Below are positions 1 to 8,595 of a DNA stretch of 17,583 nt, piece after piece. This DNA is from CAZVAO01 sp964625175 (lineage in GTDB: Bacteria; Bacillota; UBA994; PWPR01). The notes beneath the pieces were generated by a model. The model had not been told where the DNA came from. It worked only from the letters and a program-made list of their open reading frames with translations, and searched no databases. The DNA is taken from contig CAZVAO010000047.1 in assembly GCA_964625175.1 (NCBI GenBank), positions 1-17,583 of the forward strand. The letters are read 5' to 3'. The stretch's first letter is position 1, and every line of letters begins with the position of its first letter. A program made the position numbers and the translations under genes.

Positions 1-26
1 ATTTCAACCATTAGATGTTGATGCTT

Positions 27-34
27 AGAAGGGA
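27..34 (+). promoter_or_regulatory. Ribosome binding site setting a TTG start for miaB
   Basis: AGAAGGGA lies 8 bases before the in-frame TTG at 42. The upstream in-frame ATGs at 15 and 21 have no Shine-Dalgarno sequence before them, and using them would add a tail of about nine residues not typical of MiaB. The site therefore argues for TTG initiation. Confidence 0.7.
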
Positions 35-41
35 CATAAAC

Positions 42-1367
42 TTGAAAATATTAAACTACCATATTATTACTTACGGCTGTCAGATGAATGAAGCAGACAG
101 CGAAACAATTGCTGGCATTCTTACTGAACGCGGCTATCAACCTTGTGAAGACGTCCATGATGCCGATCTCATCTTATTAATAACCTGTGCAATTAGAGAT
201 CATGCAGAAGAACGGATCTATGGTAAACTTGGACAATTGATGCAAATTAAAAAGCAGAAACCAGATCTAATTATTGGTGTCGGGGGTTGTATGACGCAAC
301 AGATGCCTATAGCAAAAAAACTTCGGACAAAGTTTCCATTATTGAATCTTATCTTTGGCACGCATAATCTGCATGAGTTTGCGGATATGCTTGATGATGT
401 TGTGCAACGAAATAGTCGAGTTTTTAATATCAAGAATATCGATGGGATTGTTGTTGAAAACTTGCCCAAAATGCATCATTCATCCTACAAGGCTAACGTT
501 AATATTACATATGGATGCAATAATTTTTGCACCTATTGTATTGTACCCTATGTGAGGGGCCGCGAGCGTAGCCGCCTTAAAGACGATATCGTTCAAGAAG
601 TAGTCAACTTGGTTGAACGGGGCTACGTTGAGATTACTTTATTGGGGCAGAATGTGAACTCTTATGGTAAGGATTTGACTGAACCTGTTCGATTTGAAGA
701 GCTAATGATCGCTTTAGCGGATCTTGAGGGGTTAAAAAGGATTCGTTTCATGACATCACATCCTAAGGATATGAGCGACGAACTCATTGACATCGTTGCT
801 CAGCACGACAATATTTGCAACCATATTCATTTGCCTATGCAATCCGGGAGCTCAAAAGTTCTCAAGGCCATGAACCGCCACTATACAAAAGAGAGTTATT
901 TAGCTTTGGCCAACCGGGTACGTTCGAAAGTTCCTGATTGCACGATTACGACGGACATCATTGTGGGTTTTCCAGGGGAGACCGAAGAAGACTTTGCCCA
1001 TACACTTGACGTGGTGAAACAGGTAAAATTTGATGCAGCCTATACCTTTGCTTATTCCCCAAGACCGGGCACACCCGCGGCTGAATATGAAAATCAAGTG
1101 CCTGAGGATGTAAAGAAACGTCGACTTCACGAATTAATTGCAGTAGTACAAGATTTAATGCGCGATAGCAATTTGCGCTGTGTTGGCAAGACTTATCAAG
1201 TGATGGTCGATGGCGTCAGCAAAAAAGATTCAGAGGTGTTTAGTGGACGTACAGATCACAATAAGCTTGTTCACTTCCGTGGTGATTATCAAATCGGTCA
1301 ACTTGTTGAATTAGAGATTTATAGAGCGACATCTTTTGTCTTATGGGGTAAGCCTGTTGAGATGTAG
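42..1367 (+). CDS. miaB: tRNA-2-methylthio-N6-dimethylallyladenosine synthase MiaB
   Basis: Radical-SAM methylthiotransferase that adds a methylthio group to i6A37 of tRNAs reading UNN codons, giving ms2i6A. With a TTG start it is 441 residues, the usual family length. The N-terminal methylthiotransferase domain shows the three iron-sulfur cysteines C13 (YGCQMNEADSE), C49 (ITCAIRD) and C83 (GGCMTQQ). The radical-SAM cluster motif is C159-x3-C163-x2-C166 (YGCNNFCTYC), and a TRAM-like RNA-binding domain fills about the last 60 residues. The start was chosen because AGAAGGGA sits at proper distance from TTG 42; ATG 15 has no such site. It is first of a tight operon with mutS, mutL, miaA and hfq, and miaA makes its substrate. 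The 41 bases before it hold no complete gene and no clear promoter, so transcription may begin outside the window. Identification is secure; the start is probable. Confidence 0.96.
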   Translation: MKILNYHIITYGCQMNEADSETIAGILTERGYQPCEDVHDADLILLITCAIRDHAEERIYGKLGQLMQIKKQKPDLIIGVGGCMTQQMPIAKKLRTKFPLLNLIFGTHNLHEFADMLDDVVQRNSRVFNIKNIDGIVVENLPKMHHSSYKANVNITYGCNNFCTYCIVPYVRGRERSRLKDDIVQEVVNLVERGYVEITLLGQNVNSYGKDLTEPVRFEELMIALADLEGLKRIRFMTSHPKDMSDELIDIVAQHDNICNHIHLPMQSGSSKVLKAMNRHYTKESYLALANRVRSKVPDCTITTDIIVGFPGETEEDFAHTLDVVKQVKFDAAYTFAYSPRPGTPAAEYENQVPEDVKKRRLHELIAVVQDLMRDSNLRCVGKTYQVMVDGVSKKDSEVFSGRTDHNKLVHFRGDYQIGQLVELEIYRATSFVLWGKPVEM

Positions 1368-1374
1368 AAGGAGG
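1368..1374 (+). promoter_or_regulatory. Ribosome binding site of mutS
   Basis: A perfect AAGGAGG immediately after the miaB stop. It lies 5 bases from ATG 1380 but only 2 bases from the in-frame GTG at 1377, so ATG 1380 is the likelier start. Confidence 0.8.
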
Positions 1375-1379
1375 CAGTG

Positions 1380-3944
1380 ATGACAAATTATACACCCATG
1401 TTGCGACAATATTTAAACATTAAACAAAATTACCAAGACTGCATCCTCTTTTTTCGATTAGGCGATTTCTATGAGATGTTTTTCGATGATGCTCGTTATG
1501 CTGCTGAAACCCTTGGGATTGTGTTAACTGCTCGAGATGGTGGCAAGGGGACAAAAGTGCCCATGTGTGGCGTGCCATTCCACTCTGCCGATAACTATAT
1601 TCAAAAGCTATTGGCCGTTGGTCAGAAGGTGGCCATTTGCGAACAAGTAGAAGATGTTGCATTGTCGAAAGGATTAGTTAAGCGCGATGTGGTAAGGGTC
1701 ATTACCCCTGGGACAATGACAAATTTGAGCTTTCTTGATGCGGATCAAAATAACTATTTATTCTCCATTCATTTGACGGATCAGATGGTCGGTTTAAGTG
1801 TCGTGGACGTGTCCACGGGTTATTTCAGCTGCAGTGAACTCCATGGAGAGAATATTGAAGAGCAACTTATTGATGAATTCCAGCGTCAAAATCCACGGGA
1901 AATTCTGACGAATCAACCCTTGACTGATTTCAAAGCCCTGCAATCATTGATTGAGAATCAGGACCTGCCCTATAGCATTGTTGAGGTTGCCGAGTGGACA
2001 GCGAATGACTATCGCCATATTGATGCGACTGCCATTCCATTTTACTCACTCGGGCGCACGGCTGCTGGAACGCTTTTGCAGTATCTCAAAAACACGCAGG
2101 CTGGATTATTGGGTCGAATTACCCTTTTGCAACCCCTGAATACCTCTGCCTACATGCGCATTGATGCCATCACTAAACGCAACCTAGAACTTACAGAAAC
2201 GATGCGAGATAACCGCAAACGGGGTTCGCTTTTCTGGCTTCTTGACGAGGCCGTGACCCCCTTGGGAAGTCGGATGATTCGGAATTGGATTCTCAAACCA
2301 TTACTGAGTATTGAGCAGATTCAGCAACGTCAACAAGCTGTCGAAGAATTAATAGTCGATGCCCCCCAACTAGCAATAACACGTCAGGTCCTTGCTGGTA
2401 TTGGCGATATCGAGCGTCTTATTGGCAAAATTGCAGTCGGTAGTGCGAATGCGAAAGATGTACGTGAGCTGATTAATTCCCTGAAGGAAACACTACATTT
2501 ACACAGTGTTTTAGTTGTTTGTGAGTCGTCCTTATTAACCGCACTAGATCCTGAGGCTGCGCATTTAATGCAATTTATTCAAGAAGTGGATTGTGCTATT
2601 GCCTTAGATCCACCGAACTCTTTACGGGATGGTGGGATGATTGCCGATCATTATCATGCAGAAATTGACCATTTGAGAGACTTGCAACGCAACGGCCAAT
2701 CTTGGATTGCTGCCCTAGAGGCGAGTGAGCGCCAGAAAACGGGTATAAAGAATCTGAAAATTGGCTTCAATAAGGTGTTTGGTTACTATCTGGAGATTAC
2801 GAAAAGCAATATCGATTTAGCGCCAGACTATTATATCCGCAAACAAACGCTTTCTAATTCTGAGCGTTATGTAACGCCTGAGTTAAAACAGAAGGAAGAA
2901 GATATTCTACTTGCTGATGAGAAACTGAAGAAGTTAGAACTTGAGGTTTTCCAGAGCGTGATTACGACTATTCTGGGACAAGTTTATTTATTGCAGACTG
3001 TAGCGGATCGCGTCGCCCGAATTGATGCTCTTACCGCATTTGCATATCTGGCCCAGAAGAACAGTTATAATCGTCCTGAAGTGAATGACAGTAAAACATT
3101 GTCTATCGTAGAAAGTCGGCATCCTGTGATTGAACAGGTATTTGCACGTGGCACTTTTGTGCCGAATGATATTCAGCTCCATGCAGAGGATTTCTTTCAG
3201 CTGATTACAGGGCCTAATATGTCGGGGAAGAGTACTTATATGCGACAGATTGCTTTGGTGATTCTGATGGCCCAAATTGGCTCTTATGTGCCCGCAAAAC
3301 AGGCAACAATCGGTGTGGTTGATCGCCTCTTCACGCGCGTCGGGGCCTCAGACGATATCTTCTCAGGGCATAGTACCTTTATGGTGGAAATGCAGGAGGT
3401 TGCCAATATTTGCCGTCACGCAACGGCACAATCTTTTATCATTTTGGATGAAATTGGCCGAGGAACCTCTACCTATGACGGTATGAGTATTGCGCGAGCT
3501 GTTTCTGAGTTTTTATACAAGCTAAAATGCCGAGTTCTTTTCGCTACCCACTATCATGAGTTGACAGATTTGGCAGACATTTATCCAGGTCTCACGAATC
3601 ATTCTGTCGCTGTATATGAAAATGGCCATGATATTGTCTTTCTGCATAAAATTATTGCAGGGCCGAGTAATCGCTCCTATGGCATCCATGTCTGTAAGTT
3701 AGCCGATATTCCCGAATCAATTATTACCAGAGCTCAGCAATATCTCACGAAAATGGAGAACGAAGCCGTTGTGAATACAACGGTGATTCCACCAAGGGTA
3801 CGACAGAAAAATGCTTCAGATATTGAGAAGCGGGTTGCTAGGGAAATCGCGGAAGTAGAATTGCAACATATTACGCCGTTTAATGCTCTAACCTATATTA
3901 TGAAGTGGCAAGAAGAATTGCGGAAAGAGAGCCAAGATGAGTAA
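1380..3944 (+). CDS. mutS: DNA mismatch repair protein MutS
   Basis: Recognises mispaired and looped bases and recruits MutL in an ATP-dependent way. The protein has 854 residues, normal for bacterial MutS1. The mismatch-probing Phe-x-Glu motif is F30-Y31-E32 within GDFYEMF. The connector, lever/clamp region and C-terminal ABC ATPase follow. The P-loop GPNMSGKST is at 611-619, and the Walker B aspartate and glutamate are D690-E691 in LDEIGRGTSTYDG. The ATG at 1380 is preferred over the overlapping GTG at 1377 on ribosome-site spacing. It begins 12 bases after miaB and its last 8 bases overlap the start of mutL, which suggests translational coupling. No broken motif or frameshift is seen. Confidence 0.98.
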   Translation: MTNYTPMLRQYLNIKQNYQDCILFFRLGDFYEMFFDDARYAAETLGIVLTARDGGKGTKVPMCGVPFHSADNYIQKLLAVGQKVAICEQVEDVALSKGLVKRDVVRVITPGTMTNLSFLDADQNNYLFSIHLTDQMVGLSVVDVSTGYFSCSELHGENIEEQLIDEFQRQNPREILTNQPLTDFKALQSLIENQDLPYSIVEVAEWTANDYRHIDATAIPFYSLGRTAAGTLLQYLKNTQAGLLGRITLLQPLNTSAYMRIDAITKRNLELTETMRDNRKRGSLFWLLDEAVTPLGSRMIRNWILKPLLSIEQIQQRQQAVEELIVDAPQLAITRQVLAGIGDIERLIGKIAVGSANAKDVRELINSLKETLHLHSVLVVCESSLLTALDPEAAHLMQFIQEVDCAIALDPPNSLRDGGMIADHYHAEIDHLRDLQRNGQSWIAALEASERQKTGIKNLKIGFNKVFGYYLEITKSNIDLAPDYYIRKQTLSNSERYVTPELKQKEEDILLADEKLKKLELEVFQSVITTILGQVYLLQTVADRVARIDALTAFAYLAQKNSYNRPEVNDSKTLSIVESRHPVIEQVFARGTFVPNDIQLHAEDFFQLITGPNMSGKSTYMRQIALVILMAQIGSYVPAKQATIGVVDRLFTRVGASDDIFSGHSTFMVEMQEVANICRHATAQSFIILDEIGRGTSTYDGMSIARAVSEFLYKLKCRVLFATHYHELTDLADIYPGLTNHSVAVYENGHDIVFLHKIIAGPSNRSYGIHVCKLADIPESIITRAQQYLTKMENEAVVNTTVIPPRVRQKNASDIEKRVAREIAEVELQHITPFNALTYIMKWQEELRKESQDE

Positions 3945-5754
3945 TCGTATAAAAGTTTTGCCCAATAATTTAATCAATCAAATCGCTGCAGGGGAAGTCA
4001 TAGAGCGCCCAGCATCAATTGTCAAAGAATTAGTCGAGAACGCAATCGATGCAGGCGCCACACGAGTTGAGATTGACATTACAGCTGGCGGCTTGGAGAG
4101 AATCGAAATACGCGACAACGGCTACGGGATGTCTCCTGAAGACCTGCGTCTGGCGGTTATTCGCCATGCAACCAGTAAGATCTCTTCTGAGGCAGATCTG
4201 TTTAATATCAGCTCGCTGGGCTTTCGGGGTGAAGCTTTGCCGAGTATTGCCTCGGTCAGCCGATTGTTGATTAAGTCACGGCCCGTGGAAGCGGAGCAAG
4301 GGTATTCCTTAGCGTTAATTCATGGCAGCGATGGGGGAGAGCGGGTGGTTGGAATGCCTCATGGCACAATCATTACGGTTACAGAGTTATTCCAAAATGT
4401 TCCCGCACGTTTAAAATTCATGGGTAGTTCTAGAGCGGAAGCGGCACGAATTACAACTTTATATCAGCAAGTGGCGCTTTCCCACCCTGAAGTGGCATTC
4501 CATTATTATCGTGATGGTAAGGAAATCGCGCATACGAGTGGAGATGGACGCGTACTCAACACCATAACGGCACTCTTCTCTGCGGAACTCGCCCGCAATT
4601 TAGTTGCTGTGGATTTTCACTATCATGAATATACGGTAACTGGGCTCGTTTCGAAACCGGATTATGCTAAATCAAACCGCAAGCAAGAATTTTTCTTCCT
4701 CAATAAACGGATCATAGAAGATACAACGATTCGTCATGGGCTCGAATCCGCCTATGGCCAAATGCTAAATAATCGCAAATTTCCGGTGGCTTTTCTGTAT
4801 TTGAAACTACCTGCCTCTGATGTTGATGTGAACGTCCACCCTGCTAAAAGGGAAGTGCGCTTTACGCGCAACGCCGATATCCATGCCTTAGTCTATGGCG
4901 GCGTCCGTGAAGCCTTGGCGAATCATCAATCTGTGCAGCAAAACGCGCCTCCTGAGAAGCCGTATATAGCATCGTCACAATACTCTGCAAAACGCGATAA
5001 GGATCTTTATATCAAACGAGAAATCCCTCGGTTGGATCTGGAAATTAGGGAGCAGTCGACCGTATTCCAGTCCCAAACAAAGGTTTGGGATGAGGTAATT
5101 GAGGATTCACCCTTAACGACTGCATCGAATCCTTCAGGAGGGCAATCCCCGCAAAGCCCCTTTGAAAACATAGATAGTCAAGAGGCGTTCTCGCAAATTA
5201 TGGTGCTAGGTCAAATCCATGATAGTTTTATTGTGCTACAGAATAAGAAGGGTATGGTTGTCATTGATCAGCACGCAGCACATGAGCGCATCATTATTGA
5301 CCGATTGCGCAATCAACAAACGGATCGGGTCATTCAATATTTTGCGATCCCACTGACACTGTCTTTCCCGAATTTAATTTTTAATACGATCAAGGATTAT
5401 TTACCTGAGATCAATCAGCTTGGACTAATCACGGAGCCCTTTGGCACCAACAGCCTGATTGTGCGGGGGATTCCAGAGTTTTTAACTGGTAAGTTACAGG
5501 TGAGTGAGATCAAGTCAATATTTACGGATGTCTTTGGTGAGGGTAATAAAATTGCCACCTGGTACGACAATATGCTCATCGAAATCTCCTGTAGAGCAGC
5601 GATTAAGATCCATCAGTCACTCACCCGTTCAGAGATTATCGGACTCATTAAGCATTTAGCGCAGGCGGAAAACTGGCGCTTTTGTCCACACGGGCGCCCA
5701 ACGATTTGGGAAGTGCCTTTTAGTGAGTTAGAGCGAATCTTTAAAAGAGTTTAG
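3937..5754 (+). CDS. mutL: DNA mismatch repair endonuclease MutL
   Basis: Partner of MutS that in most bacteria lacking MutH nicks the new strand. The 605-residue protein has an N-terminal GHKL ATPase: E31 and N35 in KELVENAIDAGA, D60-N-G-Y-G64, and GFRGEAL at 95-101. A linker of low conservation (about 335-405) leads to the C-terminal dimerisation and endonuclease domain. That domain has DQHAAHE at 444-450, C552 in SCRAAIK, and CPHGRP at 583-588, so the metal-binding set looks intact. One oddity is D455 where the usual DQHA(x)2E(x)4E motif ends in glutamate. The start ATG overlaps the mutS stop as ATGAGTAA. Identification is secure, and endonuclease activity is inferred from motifs. Confidence 0.97.
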   Translation: MSNRIKVLPNNLINQIAAGEVIERPASIVKELVENAIDAGATRVEIDITAGGLERIEIRDNGYGMSPEDLRLAVIRHATSKISSEADLFNISSLGFRGEALPSIASVSRLLIKSRPVEAEQGYSLALIHGSDGGERVVGMPHGTIITVTELFQNVPARLKFMGSSRAEAARITTLYQQVALSHPEVAFHYYRDGKEIAHTSGDGRVLNTITALFSAELARNLVAVDFHYHEYTVTGLVSKPDYAKSNRKQEFFFLNKRIIEDTTIRHGLESAYGQMLNNRKFPVAFLYLKLPASDVDVNVHPAKREVRFTRNADIHALVYGGVREALANHQSVQQNAPPEKPYIASSQYSAKRDKDLYIKREIPRLDLEIREQSTVFQSQTKVWDEVIEDSPLTTASNPSGGQSPQSPFENIDSQEAFSQIMVLGQIHDSFIVLQNKKGMVVIDQHAAHERIIIDRLRNQQTDRVIQYFAIPLTLSFPNLIFNTIKDYLPEINQLGLITEPFGTNSLIVRGIPEFLTGKLQVSEIKSIFTDVFGEGNKIATWYDNMLIEISCRAAIKIHQSLTRSEIIGLIKHLAQAENWRFCPHGRPTIWEVPFSELERIFKRV

Positions 5755-5766
5755 AGGGGTGGTATC

Positions 5767-6693
5767 GTGCGAATTCTAACAGCTCTCGTAGGCCCCACGG
5801 GTGTCGGGAAAACTGCAATTAGTATTGCTTTAGCCCAAAGACTGCAGGGGGAGATCATCTCTTCAGACTCCATGCAAATATATGAGGGTTTGAATATAGG
5901 AACAGCAAAAATAGCGCGTGAAGAGATGGGGGGTATTCCCCATCATTTACTGGATATTTGTGATCCTCGCCGATCATTTAGTGTCGCAGAATTTCAACAA
6001 GCTGCTTATAGGGCCATGGAGGAGATCTGGGAGCGCGGTCACCAGCCTATGTTGGTAGGTGGAACTGGACTTTATTTGAATGCGGTGATTTATGGCTATA
6101 ACTTTGCGCAGCAGGCGGTGAATGAGGGGCTGCGTCAACAGCTTTTGACAGAGGCGCAGCAACACGGGAATGGCTATCTGCTGGAAAAATTGAATAAGCT
6201 GGATCCAAAGGTTGCAGCTCGGCTTCATCAAAACGATACCAAGAGGATTGTACGCGCCATAGAGGTCGCACTGCAGTCGGACCGCGTCATGCATGAATTA
6301 GAGGCTAATAATCATGAAGTTAATTTTAAACCGATTGTATTTGGTCTGCATCGTAACCGGCCCGAATTGTATCAACGTATCAACCAAAGAGTTGATCAAA
6401 TGTTTAATCAAGGTTTAATTGCAGAAGTCGAGGCGCTTTGGCAACAAGGCCTGTTGGGTCCCATCGCCAGGCAAGCCTTGGGCTATAAAGAGGTCGTTGA
6501 TTATCTGAACGGCTTGAGTACGAAGCGAGAGATGGTCACCGTGCTAAAGCGTGAAACGCGACGGTATGCTAAACGCCAAATGACCTGGTTTCGTAAAAAT
6601 AAAGAGATTATCTGGTTTGACCTTGACCAAAGCTCAAGCGTTACTGAAATCATTGATAGAATGGTGCGGTTGCATGCAGGACTTACCACTTAG
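5767..6693 (+). CDS. miaA: tRNA dimethylallyltransferase MiaA
   Basis: Transfers a dimethylallyl group from DMAPP to N6 of A37 in tRNAs reading UNN codons, the step before MiaB. It has 308 residues, typical of the family. The P-loop GPTGVGKT is at 9-16; the substrate-recognition DSMQIY is at 34-39, with catalytic-type D34; GGTGLY is at 98-103; and KRIVRAIEV and QALGYKE motifs occur in the second half. The start is GTG with the purine-rich GAGGGG about 7 bases upstream. It follows mutL by 12 bases and precedes hfq by 38, the miaA-hfq order seen in many bacteria. Confidence 0.97.
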   Translation: MRILTALVGPTGVGKTAISIALAQRLQGEIISSDSMQIYEGLNIGTAKIAREEMGGIPHHLLDICDPRRSFSVAEFQQAAYRAMEEIWERGHQPMLVGGTGLYLNAVIYGYNFAQQAVNEGLRQQLLTEAQQHGNGYLLEKLNKLDPKVAARLHQNDTKRIVRAIEVALQSDRVMHELEANNHEVNFKPIVFGLHRNRPELYQRINQRVDQMFNQGLIAEVEALWQQGLLGPIARQALGYKEVVDYLNGLSTKREMVTVLKRETRRYAKRQMTWFRKNKEIIWFDLDQSSSVTEIIDRMVRLHAGLTT

Positions 6694-6716
6694 ATAGAGA
6701 ATTCTAATAGCATATG

Positions 6717-6723
6717 AAGGGAG
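6717..6723 (+). promoter_or_regulatory. Ribosome binding site of hfq
   Basis: AAGGGAG lies 8 bases before ATG 6732. The in-frame ATG at 6714 overlaps this region and has no ribosome site of its own, so the shorter 80-residue Hfq is favoured. Confidence 0.7.
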
Positions 6724-6731
6724 ATGTTTTT

Positions 6732-6974
6732 ATGAGCAAAGCAGGAGCAAACTTGCAAGATACGTTTCTTAATCAAATCCGCAGGGATAATATCCAAGCG
6801 ATTATATTCTTAGTGAATGGCTATCAAATTCGAGGGTTTGTCAAATCATTTGATAATTTCACCATTCTCTTAGAAGTTGAAGGTAAACAGCAAATGGTTT
6901 ACAAGCATGCCATCTCGACAATCGTACCAGCACGCATTGTTAAAATACATGAAGAGAGCACCCCAACCGATTGA
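6732..6974 (+). CDS. hfq: RNA chaperone Hfq
   Basis: Sm-like hexameric RNA-binding protein that stabilises small RNAs and helps them pair with mRNAs in Gram-negatives; its role in Bacillota is often milder. The 80-residue protein has the Sm1 region QDTFLNQIRRDN through FDNFTILLE and the Sm2 signature YKHAIST. The rim patch is R17-R18 (RRDN), more basic than the RKEN form of B. subtilis. The C-terminal tail is only about a dozen residues, as in other Bacillota. The start at 6732 follows a good AAGGGAG site. It is last of the miaB-mutS-mutL-miaA-hfq run and is followed by a hairpin with a short T run. Confidence 0.97.
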   Translation: MSKAGANLQDTFLNQIRRDNIQAIIFLVNGYQIRGFVKSFDNFTILLEVEGKQQMVYKHAISTIVPARIVKIHEESTPTD

Positions 6975-7038
6975 AAATCACAAGAATAACAATAGAGCGG
7001 AATTATTGTGATGAAGATCATATATAATGCTGCCACCT

Positions 7039-7080
7039 AAAATGGTCGTCAATGCCTAGGTAGTGATGATCATTTTGTAT
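7039..7080 (+). terminator. Hairpin ending the miaB-hfq operon
   Basis: The arms AAAATGGTCGTCA (7039-7051) and TGATGATCATTTT (7064-7076) pair along all 13 positions if two G-U pairs are allowed, with a 12-base loop. The hairpin is followed by a T-rich tract. The AAAA and TTTT ends would allow weak function on both strands, although the stem is AT-rich. Confidence 0.6.
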
Positions 7081-7131
7081 TCTGTTGATTATGAAGCCAT
7101 AATTCACATCGAAAAGAGAACCCTAAGCGCC

Positions 7132-7160
7132 TTTAATATTTGGATGCAGTGTGGTATATT
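7132..7160 (+). promoter_or_regulatory. Candidate promoter of the PLP gene at 7303
   Basis: A -35-like TTTAAT (7132-7137), a 17-base spacer and TATATT (7155-7160). TG one base before the -10 box makes it an extended -10. Predicted start of transcription is about 7167, leaving a long leader. The -35 is poor, so this is a moderate call. Confidence 0.45.
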
Positions 7161-7302
7161 AAGTGATGCAATTAAGCGATATCTGGTTAAGTGATGGTGG
7201 TGCCATCATGCCGATAGGCGGCTCTTTATGACATGAGTAAATAAAGCGATAAAAGATGATTAATCTGTCAAACAGAAGGCGATTAATTAACTGGAGGACA
7301 AA

Positions 7303-8586
7303 ATGGGGTTTAGTGAATTGCAGAATCTAATGGAAGTTGATCAGCGGTTACTCGCTTTGGCAGATCAGGCGCGCCATCAGAGCAACGCGAAGTTTGCGGC
7401 AATTGATACGGTTGTCCGCTATAATCAAGCCAAAGTTTTAAAAGCCTTTCAAGACATGAGGATAACGGATGCGCATCTTCATGGGACTACAGGCTACGGC
7501 TACAATGATTTAGGCAGGGATGCCTTAGATGGCATGTATGCTCAAATTTTTAATACTGAAGATGCTGTCGTTCGGGGTCAATTCGTATCGGGAACCCATG
7601 CCATTGCCTCAGTCTTGCAGGCCTTACTGCACCAGGGGGATCATCTAATTTTTGCGGGGGGTAAACCCTATGACACACTGCATAAGGTGGTGGGTTGGAC
7701 TGGGCATTCCCAGCAGTCTTTATTTGCGCGTGGCGTTGAAGTCGATATCGTTGAGAATACATCATCAGGGGATTTAGATCGATCCCAAATCATAGCCGCA
7801 ATCCGACCTGAAACAAAAATGATTCACTTTCAGCGCTCCCGCGGCTACACGATGCGTCGTGCGTGGAGCTGTGCTGAATTGGAGCCTGTATTTAAAGCGA
7901 TTAAAGCGCTGAGATCCGATATTATTATCTACGTAGATAATTGTTATGGAGAATTTGTTGAGATGCGAGAACCCACTGATGTAGGGGCTGATATTATGGC
8001 GGGGTCTTTGATTAAAAACCCAGGTGGAGGTTTGGCGCTTTGGGGCGGGTATATTGTTGGCAGTAAAGCACTGATTGCGGATGTGATGGAATATGTTGTC
8101 GCGCCAGGCTTAGGAAAAGATATGGGTGGAACTGCGCAGGTCATACGTGGATTTTATCAGGGGCTTTTCATGGCGCCCCATGTCGTTGGGCAGGCTTTGA
8201 AAGGAGCAATTTTCGCAGCGAATATGCTCATGAATCTTGGCTTCACAGTGGATCCACAACCTCAAGATGAGCGGTTTGATATTATTCAAGCAGTTGTGAT
8301 GGATTCGCGCGAACAACTGCTGGCTTTCTGTCAAGGCATTCAGCAAGGATCACCGATTGACTCGATGGCATTGCCCATCCCAGATTATTTACCCGGTTAT
8401 AGCCACGAAGTTGTGATGGCAGCAGGTACATTTGTTCAAGGTGCTTCGATCGAACTTTCTGCAGATGCCCCACTAGTTGAGCCCTATGTTGCCTATATGC
8501 AAGGGGGACTGACGCTGGAGCACGTCGAATTGGGTATATTAATAGCGCTCAATAATATGATTGAGCGCCAGGTATTAATGCTTTAA
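7303..8586 (+). CDS. PLP-dependent YnbB / aluminium-resistance family protein
   Basis: A 427-residue fold-type I PLP protein of the family often labelled methionine gamma-lyase-like, YnbB or aluminium resistance protein. The cofactor site is visible: SGTHAI (96-101) and GKPYDT (120-125) as phosphate and ring contacts, D212 in VDNCYGEF, and the probable Schiff-base lysine K238 in LIKNPGGG. Glycine-rich stretches continue to about 290. The family is related to cystathionine/methionine lyases, but its physiological substrate is not established, so I give no gene symbol and no firm reaction. The start ATG has GGAGG at 7293-7297. It stands alone on the plus strand and converges on lexA with only 9 bases between them and no visible terminator. 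A gene of this family between hfq and lexA recurs in Bacillota, to my knowledge. Confidence 0.9.
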   Translation: MGFSELQNLMEVDQRLLALADQARHQSNAKFAAIDTVVRYNQAKVLKAFQDMRITDAHLHGTTGYGYNDLGRDALDGMYAQIFNTEDAVVRGQFVSGTHAIASVLQALLHQGDHLIFAGGKPYDTLHKVVGWTGHSQQSLFARGVEVDIVENTSSGDLDRSQIIAAIRPETKMIHFQRSRGYTMRRAWSCAELEPVFKAIKALRSDIIIYVDNCYGEFVEMREPTDVGADIMAGSLIKNPGGGLALWGGYIVGSKALIADVMEYVVAPGLGKDMGGTAQVIRGFYQGLFMAPHVVGQALKGAIFAANMLMNLGFTVDPQPQDERFDIIQAVVMDSREQLLAFCQGIQQGSPIDSMALPIPDYLPGYSHEVVMAAGTFVQGASIELSADAPLVEPYVAYMQGGLTLEHVELGILIALNNMIERQVLML

Positions 8587-8595
8587 TAATTGTAT

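Larger units (their letters stand above)
6975..7302 (+). other. Gene-free 328-base region between hfq and the PLP gene
   Basis: No credible reading frame is seen. The first part holds a loose inverted repeat (ATCACAA near 6975 with TTGTGAT near 7007) and then a 13-pair hairpin that probably ends the hfq operon. The second part holds a candidate promoter at 7132-7160 and a leader of about 135 bases with repeated AAGYGAT-like motifs and a small hairpin at 7191-7209 (GTGATGG with CCATCAT, using one G-T pair). I recognise no known riboswitch or small RNA here. Confidence 0.6.

Noticed and set aside
1377..1379. GTG as the start of mutS
   Set aside because: It is only 2 bases from the AAGGAGG site, whereas ATG 1380 has a workable distance.
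5974..6294. A 106-codon minus-strand frame inside miaA
   Set aside because: It lies wholly within a complete, motif-bearing miaA and has no ribosome site or recognisable domain.
7167..7302. A SAM riboswitch or T-box in the leader of the PLP gene
   Set aside because: Considered because the family is related to methionine enzymes, but neither the SAM-I core nor a T-box sequence and antiterminator could be found.
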